From Pyrodictium sp. (GTDB lineage: Archaea > Thermoproteota > Thermoprotei_A > Sulfolobales > Pyrodictiaceae): a stretch of 64,000 nucleotides of DNA. The translations under genes were made by a program, and so were the position numbers. The notes beneath the pieces were generated by a model. That model saw only the letters and a program-made list of their open reading frames with translations. It had not been told where the DNA came from and did not search any database. This document shows positions 52,582 through 61,585 of the stretch, one piece after another; within the stretch, counting starts at the first letter, position 1; each line of letters begins with the position of its first letter. Where the stretch lies: contig JABXKE010000002.1 in the NCBI GenBank assembly GCA_013540595.1, positions 620,050-684,049 on the forward strand. The letters run 5' to 3'.

Positions 52582-52816
52582 TCTCTTGCGCCTCTTAACT
52601 CCTCTAAAAGCTTCTTCAGCTTCTCCTCAACAAACTCTCCTACAACATCATTATCAACCTTGTAGACCTTCTTGCCAGCATCTTCGTGGAAACCTTTGTG
52701 CTCTTCTCCACAATTCTGACATCAAACTCCTCTCATTCACGCGCATCAATGTCTTTAAGAGGCCTTAGACAACCACCCTCACACCTTACACGCACAATAG
52801 TAGCTTTAACCTTCAT
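52578..52816 (-). pseudogene. AF2212-like (DUF104) antitoxin gene, decayed
   Basis: ATG 52816 opens VKATIVRVRCEGGCLRPLKD and IDARE, the DUF104 antitoxin start (family pattern RVRxEGGxLxPLxxIDLxEGEE). An in-frame TGA at 52733-52735 sits where Gly-Glu is expected, and EEFDVRIVEKSTKVSTK follows in the same frame. Coding then passes to another frame: EDAGKKVYKVDNDVVGEFVE, EKLKKLLEELRGARE, ending at TGA 52578-52580. One nonsense change plus one frameshift. Its stop overlaps the toxin start by four bases, so the pair was once coupled. Confidence 0.62.
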
Positions 52817-53061
52817 AGTGTAAGCCACCACTCTAGAACAGAGCCCATGACTGTAGGGATTAAGATTACCCGCCATAGAAAAGTATTCGGGCACCCCTAT
52901 TTACCAGTGCCTTCAACTCTTCACGCAGCCTCAACAAGGCCTAGCCTCTGCCCGAGAACTAGTAGTATGTATGCGGGTGGTATGCATGCCTCTATGAAGG
53001 CTGATGCGATAAAGACTGTGTAGAGGATACAGTGTGTTTAATGGGAGGAAAAACATTGTTT

Positions 53062-56000
53062 CTAGTGTTCTACTCTCTTCTTTAGCCCCCAGGGCCACCA
53101 GGCTCGTTTGCCTAGTACTGATACTACTAGTGGTGTTAGGAAGTATGCTGCCATGAGTGCTGCTACGAGGACTGTTGTTGCTAGTGCGAAGCCCATCTCC
53201 CTCATGCCAGTATTCTCTGCTGCTAGGAGTGTTGCGTATGCTGTGGCTACTACGAGTGATAGTCCTACTATGAACCTGCTTACTCTGCCTGCGGCGTTTA
53301 CTACTGATTTCTCTGGGTCGCATCCTGTCTTGTGGCATTCTTCTAGTGCTCTTGCTAGGAAGAAGCTGTTATAGTCCATTCCTACACCCATTACTGCTGC
53401 CAATGTTACTATGTGCATAAACCAGAGCATTTCTTTGCCGAATATGTACTTGAACAGTATTGTGCTAGCCATGATTCCAATCATTGCTGCGCCTATGATT
53501 ACTAGTAGTGACGCAATGCTGACCCATAGCCCGCCAAATATGACTGTGAAGGTTAGCACCATGAGGAAAGCTGCTGCTGGGAGTACACGCTGGTAGAACT
53601 GCTGTGTGAGTATGTCGTCCATCTCTAGTGTTGCGTAGGGCGTGCCCCCCATGTAGGCTTTTATGTTGTGCTTCTCTGCGTAGCTGTGTACTATCCTGTG
53701 TATCTCTCTTATCGCTTTGATGCCCTCACTACTGTAGGGATCAACACTCAACATTATCTGGATGAGTGCTAGCCTACCATCGCTACTCGTGAATAGTCTG
53801 CCTCCAGCCTCTAGGGCCGCGGCGCGGTCTAGGGGCTTCCCTGTAGGGTGTGTTGGCGCCATTACTACTCCTATGCTGCCTGCTTCATAGACCTCCTCTA
53901 CGAGGCCCTGTAGTATGCTCCACGAAGCATTGCTCTCCCACAGGTTCTCTGGAAGCTCCACAACTACTAGTATGGGGTCAGTTATGCCGGCATAGAACTC
54001 CCTGCCCAGCAGCTTCAACGCCTTATAGGCTGGGGCGTTTTCTGGGAGCATAAGCTTCATGTCGTGCGTACCCTGGAACGTGACGTAGAAGTATCCTGAG
54101 ACAACTATTAGTACTGCTATTGCTGCCAGTACTGCTCTTCTATGCTTCACAAGAGCTTTCATCAACTTGCTCTCCTTAACAGCAAAGTGTTCTCGCCGCG
54201 GCCTCCGCGGCCACCAGAACCAGCTGCGGCCACCAATGACTGATAGGAGTGCTGGCACGAGCGTCAAGGAGGCTAGAGCTGTTGCCGCTACTGCTATGGG
54301 TATTGCTTGGCCGAAGCCACGCAGGAATGATATGTCCCATGCTAGTAGGAGGCTCCCAAACCCTATGACGACCGTCAGGGCGCTAGCCACTATTGCTGGG
54401 CCAGCACGCTTCAAGCTTCTCCTAGCAGCCTCCCGGGCGTCACCTGTAAGGGCGTACTCTTCTTTGAACCTGTAGATGAGGTAGCCTGCATAGTCTGCTC
54501 CTAAGCCAAGAGCAGTTGTTATCATTATGCTCTGTATATGTGACGACAAGTCTATTATGCCGTGGCTGGCTGCTATGTAGACTATTGCTCCTCCAAGTGC
54601 TAAGCCTAGTACTATGCCTATGTAGGGTAGTGTGACTGCTAGCAGGCTCTCAAGGAGGACGAGTAGCACTATGAATGTACCCAGCTCGCTTAGTTTAGAG
54701 GTCTTCTCAACGTCTCTTATAGCGTACTCTCTCACCTCGTACAAGAGTACATTCTTCCCGTCAACGTAGACTTCAGCGTTGAAGCCAAGGCTTTCTAGGA
54801 GCCTCCTAGCAGTATCGCCTACATGCATAGTATTCTCAGCTTTCTCCTTCTCACCCTCACCCAGAGCTGCGACCATCACAGTAAAGGACTTCAAGTCTCT
54901 TGACACTAGTGTCCCGGAAGCCTCCTCCAGTAGGCGTGGGGCGACAGTCGCCAAGAGCACTCTCTCACTAATATCCCTGGCAGCCTCCTCTAAGCCTAGG
55001 CGGCCACGTGCAACCATAATAGCTACATCCACAACCTCCCCAGCAAGACCCGGCGGTAGAGACGCGCCAATAGCTGCTCCAGAGTATTCTCTCATCTGTT
55101 CCAGTACGAGTTGGCGTACAATTCTCCACTTCTCCTCGCTAGGTATGCCAGGCCCCTCCCCCACTACCATCCTTGCAAGCTCCTCAACGAGGTGCCTAGC
55201 CTCTGGGGGCGCCCTCCCAGCACTCTCTTCGACGAAGACACTTGCCACCAGGTCTTCTACGCTCTTCTCTCCCCTCAGCACAGCAAGCAGGTCCCTAGCA
55301 GTGAAGGGTATCCTCTGGCCCTGGAGTTCTGCGAGCCATAGCACGGCCTCCAGGGCTTTCTCAGGGTCTGAGGCTAGGACGCCACGAGCACTGGGATCAT
55401 ACCTCTCTAGCACAGCCACTACAGCCTTCACAGCTTCCTCTCCTCTCTCTTCTCTAGCCCTCTCAGCCACGAGGTTCAGTGCTAGCTTCTGGAGGGCCTC
55501 ACGGCCAGCCTTGCCTGAGGCCACTAGCTCTGCTACCTTCTCCACTAAGCTCCTATCAACGCTAACACCCATAGCTGTTGCCGCCTTGTAGACGTAGTCC
55601 ACTGCGAGGCCTAGAGCCAGCGAAGAATTCTCAGCCACGACACCACGGCCCTCAGGGTCGTAGGAGACAACGATGTCTAGCAGTGGCTGGGCCTCAGCTG
55701 GGAGGCTTGCAGAGAGCAGCTTTGCAGCCACAGCCGCTACTTGCTCCCTGCTAGGCTCAGGGTGCTCCTTGACAAGCTCTGCTACAGCCTTAGCAGCTTC
55801 TCCTGGTGCACCCATAGCGGCTACTACGGTTGCCGCAGCATCCACAGCCTTGTCCCACGAGCCAGCCAGCGTCATGGATGCCTCGGGGTCGTAGGAGACT
55901 AGGATGCTTGCTAGGAGCCCTGTAGCGTTTACTGGGCCAGCCTCTTCTGATGCAAGCTTAGCAATGACACTTGCAACGTGCTTAGGGGAGAGCTCCCCAC

Positions 56001-57321
56001 TAACTGCTACCTGGGCGAGGAGCCTGGCCTCACTGGCTGGGATACCCTTCTCTGCCAGGGCACGAGACAGTATGCCCATTGCTATGTCTGCACTATTCTC
56101 AGTAATGTACTCTGCTGCCCTGACACCCACAAGCCTGGACTCATTTAACAGTTTGAGCTGAGACAAAGCAGCCTCTGCGTCTACACTGTAGAGGCATGAT
56201 AGGCAAGTAGTGTTCCTCTCCTGCTTGTACACTTGCAGAGTCTTATTCCAAGCTTCAACAAGTACTGGTGCTAGCAGAGAAGCATTACTCGGCAACTGCT
56301 CCCTAAACATGCTAGCCGCGACAACCAGTGAGGCCTCATCGAGCCCTAGGCCCCTAGACTCTACAAGGCTCCTAGTCTCCTTCCAGGCGTAGAGAGCTTG
56401 TTCTCGTGGCAGAGGCGCGAGCCTCGGGTCTATTGCTGTGAGGTTTGTAGCTGTAGCGTATGCTGTGTAGTTGCCATTGTAGAGCTCCATGTAGTAGTAT
56501 GTCCTGCTTACTTGCCACCATAGAAGTGATAGTAGCTCCTCAAGGCTGGAGACAAGCGTCTTATTGCTCAGTAGGCTGAGGAGGAGGCTTGTGTTAGACT
56601 TGAGGCCCTGGTATAGCTGGGAGTACTCCTTGTCCATGAGCTGGATTGCCCTGGCCAGCCTAGTCGTGTTCTCAGCGAGCACATACAGCTTATCAGTTGT
56701 CTCAGCGTAGGCCCCACTAATGTTTGTGAGCCCAGTAATAGTCTTGTCTAGGTTCTCGCTGAGCACGACTAGCAACTTGTAGGCCTCAGCATACCCCTTA
56801 TCAGCCTCCATAACAGCCCTAAGTGTCTCATTCAGCAGCCTTACCTGTGATGAGGCATTCTCCAAGGCCAGGCTGTACGCTTCGTCTAGTTGTTCTAGTA
56901 GAGAGTAGAGTTTCTCCGAACCATTAACCGCCCTCGCAAGCTCCGCGAACACCATCTCGTATATTGAGGCGTTAGCCTCAGCAAGCATGAACGGTACACC
57001 CCTAAGCTCAGCCGCATACCTACCTACAACACTCTCGTCAAGCTCCCTAGCCCACTCAACTAAGCGCAGTAGGGTAGTGTTGTCCTTGAGGTCTACGCCA
57101 CTCACGATAATGACGTCTGCATCAGCATGCTTCCCAGCAGCAATCCTTTCAATGAGCTTCTGGGCCTTCATAGACTCAGCGCTTGGCGGCAGAGTATACA
57201 TCTCCTCTTTGACCACGTTGCTAAGCTCAGCAAACAACGGCAAAGCTATTGCTGCTATTACAAGCCACAAGAGTATGACTGCCCAAGGCCTACCAGTTAT
57301 AGCCTCAGCAAACCCCACCAC
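53062..57321 (-). CDS. Giant MMPL/RND-family membrane transporter
   Basis: A 1419-residue protein of the MMPL/RND superfamily, proton-driven exporters of lipids or other hydrophobic molecules. It has one N-terminal helix, a very large extracytoplasmic domain (about 30-875), a block of helices at 878-1045 with GLGADYAGYLIYRFKEEY near 940, a second smaller outer domain after helix 1067-1090, and a last block at 1245-1410 with GVGMDYNSFFLARALEE near 1312. These two GxxxDY motifs are the family's proton-relay sites. The first outer domain is helical, with repeating segments (ARLLAQVAVSGELSPKHVAS, VEKVAELVASGKAGREALQK). Most archaeal MMPL proteins are much shorter. It is intact despite its size. 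A PadR regulator is divergent. Confidence 0.9.
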   Translation of the reverse strand: MVGFAEAITGRPWAVILLWLVIAAIALPLFAELSNVVKEEMYTLPPSAESMKAQKLIERIAAGKHADADVIIVSGVDLKDNTTLLRLVEWARELDESVVGRYAAELRGVPFMLAEANASIYEMVFAELARAVNGSEKLYSLLEQLDEAYSLALENASSQVRLLNETLRAVMEADKGYAEAYKLLVVLSENLDKTITGLTNISGAYAETTDKLYVLAENTTRLARAIQLMDKEYSQLYQGLKSNTSLLLSLLSNKTLVSSLEELLSLLWWQVSRTYYYMELYNGNYTAYATATNLTAIDPRLAPLPREQALYAWKETRSLVESRGLGLDEASLVVAASMFREQLPSNASLLAPVLVEAWNKTLQVYKQERNTTCLSCLYSVDAEAALSQLKLLNESRLVGVRAAEYITENSADIAMGILSRALAEKGIPASEARLLAQVAVSGELSPKHVASVIAKLASEEAGPVNATGLLASILVSYDPEASMTLAGSWDKAVDAAATVVAAMGAPGEAAKAVAELVKEHPEPSREQVAAVAAKLLSASLPAEAQPLLDIVVSYDPEGRGVVAENSSLALGLAVDYVYKAATAMGVSVDRSLVEKVAELVASGKAGREALQKLALNLVAERAREERGEEAVKAVVAVLERYDPSARGVLASDPEKALEAVLWLAELQGQRIPFTARDLLAVLRGEKSVEDLVASVFVEESAGRAPPEARHLVEELARMVVGEGPGIPSEEKWRIVRQLVLEQMREYSGAAIGASLPPGLAGEVVDVAIMVARGRLGLEEAARDISERVLLATVAPRLLEEASGTLVSRDLKSFTVMVAALGEGEKEKAENTMHVGDTARRLLESLGFNAEVYVDGKNVLLYEVREYAIRDVEKTSKLSELGTFIVLLVLLESLLAVTLPYIGIVLGLALGGAIVYIAASHGIIDLSSHIQSIMITTALGLGADYAGYLIYRFKEEYALTGDAREAARRSLKRAGPAIVASALTVVIGFGSLLLAWDISFLRGFGQAIPIAVAATALASLTLVPALLSVIGGRSWFWWPRRPRREHFAVKESKLMKALVKHRRAVLAAIAVLIVVSGYFYVTFQGTHDMKLMLPENAPAYKALKLLGREFYAGITDPILVVVELPENLWESNASWSILQGLVEEVYEAGSIGVVMAPTHPTGKPLDRAAALEAGGRLFTSSDGRLALIQIMLSVDPYSSEGIKAIREIHRIVHSYAEKHNIKAYMGGTPYATLEMDDILTQQFYQRVLPAAAFLMVLTFTVIFGGLWVSIASLLVIIGAAMIGIMASTILFKYIFGKEMLWFMHIVTLAAVMGVGMDYNSFFLARALEECHKTGCDPEKSVVNAAGRVSRFIVGLSLVVATAYATLLAAENTGMREMGFALATTVLVAALMAAYFLTPLVVSVLGKRAWWPWGLKKRVEH

Positions 57322-57492
57322 TCTACACCCGACTGGTCTGAGGCCGACTACTCGGTAGCAGATAAAAGGGTTTCCATCAACAGAACTAAAAACCGGAAAG
57401 GTCTCATCCCAACCTGTGAGACTCTAAGAGTGGCTACTTGGGGGTGGCCCTCAACGACAGTCCCAGGACAAGAGCTTGAGAAGACTGTTGAG

Positions 57493-57939
57493 ATGAGGAC
57501 AAGGTACATGGTCTTACTACTCTTAGCTGAGGGCCCCAAGACAGGCTACGAGATAATCAAGAAGATCAGAGACCTACTAGCAGAGATAGGTGGAGGGGCA
57601 AGCCCTGGCACAGTATACCCTGTGCTACGCCGGCTCGAAGAGGAAGGCTACATCTTCTCCATAGACGACCCTCACGGGGGGAGGCAGAGGAAGATATACA
57701 GGATAACATCGCGCGGCATAGAGTACCTTATGAGGAGTGCTGAGAGAGCCCTAAACGCACTAGACATAGCGATGAGGCTCCACTTGCTAGCAGTAAAAGG
57801 CATACATGAGCCGGCGAGGCTTACCCCAGAGATGAAGCAGCTACTACGCTCTATAGCTGAGAAGCTGAAATCCATTAAGGCTCGGACAGAAGAGCTTATA
57901 GAGCTTGTAGAGTACTTTATATCAAAAAACACACAGTAA
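57493..57939 (+). CDS. PadR-family transcription regulator
   Basis: A 148-residue regulator from ATG 57493. The winged helix is RTRYMVLLLLAEGPKTGYEI, then ASPGTVYPVLRRLEEEGYIF and GGRQRKIYRITSRG, all PadR hallmarks; a C-terminal helical dimerisation region follows. PadR repressors often control an adjacent drug or lipid exporter. Here the divergent neighbour is the MMPL gene, with a 171-base shared region that includes a TATA-like AGATAAAAGG near 57359-57368. Confidence 0.87.
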   Translation: MRTRYMVLLLLAEGPKTGYEIIKKIRDLLAEIGGGASPGTVYPVLRRLEEEGYIFSIDDPHGGRQRKIYRITSRGIEYLMRSAERALNALDIAMRLHLLAVKGIHEPARLTPEMKQLLRSIAEKLKSIKARTEELIELVEYFISKNTQ

Positions 57940-57943
57940 GGCT

Positions 57944-58072
57944 TTACTCTATAGTGTAGTAGGATACAGCAATGATTGCTAGCACTATGACCCACATCAC
58001 TACTGCTACAAGGAATATCTTCTCTCTCAGCGTGAGCTCACGGTAAACCCTTCTAGTCCGAGCCCTAGCCAA
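57944..58072 (-). CDS. Possible 42-residue single-helix membrane protein
   Basis: A short frame from TTG 58072 to TAA 57944-57946 encodes a basic start (ARARTRRVYRELTLREK) followed by one strong membrane helix (IFLVAVVMWVIVLAIIAVSY). The charge and hydrophobic layout are protein-like. It lies upstream of nothing obvious and just downstream of the dppF remnant, with the same orientation. Real but minor gene, or the tail of a lost permease. Confidence 0.4.
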   Translation of the reverse strand: MARARTRRVYRELTLREKIFLVAVVMWVIVLAIIAVSYYTIE

Positions 58073-58116
58073 GACTTATCCACCCCCATATGGGTCTTGC
58101 ATGGGTGAGGGTAAGG

Positions 58117-58900
58117 CTATCTTTTGACGTAGAGCCAACAAGACACAGTGTGGCCATGCCTTATCTCTATCTCAGGAGGCTCCTCTCGGGAACATATGTC
58201 CATAGCGAATGGGCATCTTGGATGTAGCCTACAGCCCTTTGGCGGGTTTATTGGTGAGGGTATCTCGCCTTTCAGCTCTATCCTCTTCTTCTCACGTGCA
58301 TACTTGGGGTCTGGCACGGGTATACTGCTAACAAGCGCTTGTGTGTAGGGGTGTTGTGGGTTAGTCACAACGTCCTCGACAGGCCCCTTCTCAACAATCT
58401 TGCCAAGATACATTATTGCTATTCTGTCACCAACATACCTCGCAGTAGCCAGGTCGTGGGTTATGTATAGGTATGTGACGTTCTTGTGTTCTCTAAAGTA
58501 CATGAGTAGGTCTAGTATTGAAGCCCTGATACTCGCGTCTAGCATTGAGACAGGCTCATCAGCGACAACGAATTCTGGGTCGAGAACCATTGCGCGCGCA
58601 ATGGCTACGCGCTGTCTCTGACCGCCACTGAGCTGGTGTGGGTAACGGTAAGCAAACTCTGTTGCAGGTGTAAGCTTGACTTCTTCGAGTATCTTGAGTA
58701 CACGCTCCTCAATCTCTCTCTCCTATCCCTTGTGACCCTGTTCACTATCAGGGGCTCAGCTATTATGTCTAGTATTCTCTGGCGAGGGTTGAGGCTCTCG
58801 TAGGGGTCCTGGAATATCATTTGAATCTTCTTCCTCAGCCCATGACGTCTCCACTCCTTCAGTGGTAGTTTTGATATGTCTGTGCCGTCATAGACTACAT
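58117..58900 (-). pseudogene. Peptide ABC transporter ATPase (DppF/OppF), truncated and frameshifted
   Basis: The gene now begins inside the ATPase with VVYDGTDISKLPLKEWRRHG, then KKIQMIFQDPYESLNPRQRI (Q-loop). The Walker A part is gone. In a GAGAGAGAGA tract near 58705-58725 the frame shifts; the signature and Walker B follow in the second frame (YRYPHQLSGGQRQRVAIARA, FVVADEPVSMLDASIRASIL), and the end is a normal OppF tail with Cys-rich CRLHPRCPFAMDICSREEPP, where OppF/DppF proteins often bind Fe-S. A one-base indel joins the frames. It cannot be functional as it stands. Confidence 0.85.
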
Positions 58901-58963
58901 AGAAGATGCTAGCATTACGGCTATAATGAGGAAGGCGAGGAGAGGCCTATACGCCTTATCCAC
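58895..58963 (-). pseudogene. Signal peptide remnant of a lost substrate-binding protein
   Basis: From GTG 58963, preceded by GGTGGGATCT, 22 codons encode VDKAYRPLLAFLIIAVMLAS and then stop at TAG 58895-58897. This is a typical N-terminal signal peptide. It joins directly to the middle of dppF. In dpp/opp operons the binding-protein gene is often first, so a deletion from its signal peptide to the dppF interior would produce this. AT-rich promoter sequence lies upstream around 59000-59035. The remaining gap to 59257 has no gene I can support. Confidence 0.65.
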
Positions 58964-59257
58964 AGATCCCACCTTTTCTGAACCGATTAAGTAATCAAAT
59001 CGTACTGTTCTCCTTAAAATATTTATCTCATTAGATTGTAATAGGGTTATACAATAATGGACTTAGTGTATAAATATGGCAGACACAGCTTATCCCGCTC
59101 CTATAGAATTGATGCCATACACTATAAAGCGACGGCTACTGTTGTAGTGGTAACACAGGTATGACGTGTCCGGTACTAGTGCACAACACGAATTGCCGGG
59201 GTAGGGAAAGCTAATCAACCCGTCATCGTAGCATGTATCCTGCCTGGTGCCAACGTA

Positions 59258-59827
59258 TTGCCGAACAGTACTCCAAGGCTCCTAGCCTACTCTGGAGTTC
59301 TTGCAGTAGTCCTTGCGTGGATAATTATTGGTGTTTCCTGGAGCCTTAACAGGGACTGGTTCTCCTATAGCAAGGGGGCCTTTAGTGATCTTGGGAGCAA
59401 GCGTAGCTGTTGTCCTGAAGTATTCAATTACGGTCTTATAACTGTTGGATTCTTATTCTTTATTTATGGTGTTAGTATTGCCTATTCTGCGAGGACAAAG
59501 GCCGGCGTAGCTGGCGGCTCTTACGTCTCCCTAGCTGGCTTTTTCCTGGCCCTCGTCGGCGTCTATCCTGAGGAGACAAAGCCTCATGGCTGTGTCGCCG
59601 TAATGTTCTTCTTGCTCGCGTATACTGGCCTAATGCTCTCCCTCTTAGAGGCTACTAGGAGGAGTAGGCTTGCAGTCATAGCCTTGGCTGCTATGGCGTT
59701 GTCTGTGGTTGCAGGGCTCATTGTTGGCGCCACTACTGGGTGGCCAAGCGTAGCTATTCTCGAGACCTACCTCATACTATTCATAGACCTGGGAGTTGTT
59801 GCTCTGGCTAGATCGTACACTACTTAG
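59258..59827 (+). CDS. DUF998-family membrane protein
   Basis: A 189-residue protein with six hydrophobic helices. The family signature is present: WSLNRDWFSYSKGAFSDLGS near residues 28-47, and HGCVAVMFFLLAYTGLMLSL near 110. DUF998 proteins are common in archaea and have no known function. TTG start. It is upstream of the aminotransferase by about 140 bases. Confidence 0.82.
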   Translation: MPNSTPRLLAYSGVLAVVLAWIIIGVSWSLNRDWFSYSKGAFSDLGSKRSCCPEVFNYGLITVGFLFFIYGVSIAYSARTKAGVAGGSYVSLAGFFLALVGVYPEETKPHGCVAVMFFLLAYTGLMLSLLEATRRSRLAVIALAAMALSVVAGLIVGATTGWPSVAILETYLILFIDLGVVALARSYTT

Positions 59828-59967
59828 GAGGCATACCTGGAGGCTCCTTGCCTGCTACCCGATATGGAAGGGCGTGAGGTTACTCAGCATAGAATTGTTT
59901 AAATCTTCCAGTACACTTCTTAATAGCATGCGAGGCATACGTTCTAGGCTCCTTGGTGGGATGTGGG

Positions 59968-61197
59968 TTGAGCACGAATCCAGTCCTAAATGGTCTCCGT
60001 CCAGTTATACCAGAACTCCTTGGCGAGGCTGCCTTTGTCTACATTGCTAAGGCTAGGGAGGTCGCTAAGAAGGGCATTGACGTTATAAGTTTTGGTGTTG
60101 GGCAACCCGACATACCCACATTCGATCACATCATTGAGGAGGCCAAGAAGGCTCTTGACGAGAGGTTTACTGGGTATACTGAGACACCTGGAATACCCGA
60201 GCTACGCGAGGCAATAGCGGACTACTTGAATGAGAGGTATGGCGCCAACGTGTCGCCTGGAGAAGTCATAGTTACTACGGGCGCTAAGACGGCAATATTC
60301 TTGGCCCTAATGGCCTACTTAAACCCAGGCGACGAGATAATAGTGCCTGAACCCAGCTACCCTGCCTACCCCGAGGTCGCAAGAGCTCTTGGCGCTAGGC
60401 CAGTCTTTGTGCCATTGAAGTGGCTTGGTGAGGGCAGGGGCTTCGAGCTAGACATGGAGGCTATTGAGGCTGCTGTTACGCCTAAGACTAAGATGATAGT
60501 ACTCAACAACCCACACAACCCATCAGGCACAATGTTCACGCCGAAACAGGTAGACGAACTCATGGATATTGCTAGGAGGCACAGGCTCATAATACTAGCC
60601 GACGAGATATACGACAACTTCATCTACGAAGGAGACTTCAAGAGCGTGCTAACACACGGTGACTGGAGGAACCACGTGCTCTACGTCAACGGGTTCAGTA
60701 AGACCTTCTCGATGACAGGGTGGAGGCTAGGCTACCTAGTAACTAGGAGGGAGATAGCAGAGAAGCTCACAAGACTAGCCGTGAACATCTATAGCTGTGC
60801 GGTCAGCTTCGCCCAGAAAGCAGCTGTTGCAGCTCTCAGGGGCCCATGGGAGCCGGTGAAGAGGATGGTTGAAGAGTTCAAGAGGAGGAGAGACGCAATA
60901 GTAGAGGAGCTAAGCAAGGTACCAGGATTCGAGGCTTACACGCCGAAGGGCGCATTCTACATCTTCCCACGAGTCAAGAACCTACTAGACCAGATAAGGA
61001 TGACTACTGAGGACTTTGTAGAATACCTACTATACAAGCGTGGCGTAGTAGCGCTTCCGGGCACAGTGTTCCCAGACAAGGCTGGTGAGGGCTACCTAAG
61101 GTTCAGCTACGCGATAAGTATTGAGAAGATACGCGAGGGCATAAAGAGGATACGCGAAGAAGCGGAGAAACTCCTCGAGGAGCATGCTAAAAGCTAA
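59968..61197 (+). CDS. Class I/II aminotransferase (AspC-like)
   Basis: A PLP-dependent aminotransferase of about 409 residues. Key parts: ISFGVGQPDIPTF, TGAKTAIFLALMAY, NNPHNPSGTMF (Asn contacting PLP), ILADEIYDNFIYEG (Asp and Tyr), and NGFSKTFSMTGWRLGYLV with the Schiff-base Lys; RFSYAIS near the end has the substrate carboxylate Arg. I prefer TTG 59968 with GGTGGGATGTGGG just upstream over the TTG at 59953. It would exchange amino groups between aspartate or aromatic amino acids and 2-oxoglutarate; exact specificity cannot be read. An AT-rich promoter sequence is near 59895. Confidence 0.9.
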   Translation: MSTNPVLNGLRPVIPELLGEAAFVYIAKAREVAKKGIDVISFGVGQPDIPTFDHIIEEAKKALDERFTGYTETPGIPELREAIADYLNERYGANVSPGEVIVTTGAKTAIFLALMAYLNPGDEIIVPEPSYPAYPEVARALGARPVFVPLKWLGEGRGFELDMEAIEAAVTPKTKMIVLNNPHNPSGTMFTPKQVDELMDIARRHRLIILADEIYDNFIYEGDFKSVLTHGDWRNHVLYVNGFSKTFSMTGWRLGYLVTRREIAEKLTRLAVNIYSCAVSFAQKAAVAALRGPWEPVKRMVEEFKRRRDAIVEELSKVPGFEAYTPKGAFYIFPRVKNLLDQIRMTTEDFVEYLLYKRGVVALPGTVFPDKAGEGYLRFSYAISIEKIREGIKRIREEAEKLLEEHAKS

Positions 61198-61585
61198 GTT
61201 ACTCTACACTTAACGCCAAGCCACTATCATGCCCGCAGAGCATTTTTTAACCACATTTAACCATAAAACTTTGCCATAAGACAATGATCATTTAGGATTT
61301 GGGGGGCCACCCGCACTCCATGTAGCGTTGCGGCCAGAAGCCGTGGTGACTCCTCATCCTGGGTAAGCCCAGGCTTGCCCGGATAGAGCCCCTAGTGGTC
61401 AGTGATGTAGGAGCCATGGGTTCTGTAACGCATTATTCTGGGGGTGTTGGGAGGAGTGGTAGACGGGCTTTATAATTCTATTATTGTTGGAGCCTATTAC
61501 TAGTACAGCATGTGCGTGGAGATGCCGTGTAGACAGGTTTAATAGTGCCTAAGTACAACCTACCTAAAGCAAAGTCTGTCTGTGT
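61198..61585. other. 388-base gap with a candidate structured RNA
   Basis: There is no convincing ORF. The GC-rich block at about 61300-61460 has hairpins CGGC-CAGAA-GCCG (61331-61343) and CCTGGG-TAAG-CCCAGG (61358-61373), and a possible long-range pairing between CACTCC (61314-61319) and GGAGTG (61453-61458) that would enclose them. The AT-rich flanks could hold a promoter (TTTTTTAACC near 61241) and a terminator. It may be a small RNA or a leader for the downstream surface protein. Confidence 0.35.

Noticed and set aside
52733-52735. UGA in the antitoxin remnant read as selenocysteine
   Set aside because: A frameshift follows shortly after, no SECIS-like structure is evident, and the family position is normally Gly rather than Cys.
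54779-55591. A 270-codon open frame antisense to the MMPL gene
   Set aside because: It is Ser/Thr/Ala-rich low-complexity translation of the opposite strand of a clearly real gene with intact family motifs.
57127-57492. Longer N-terminus for the PadR regulator
   Set aside because: The extra 122 residues are the antisense of the MMPL 5' end and promoter region; the PadR fold begins at ATG 57493.
58605-58820. Programmed frameshift in dppF at the GAGAGAGAGA tract
   Set aside because: The gene has also lost its Walker A and the whole operon upstream, so recoding to make a working protein is not plausible.
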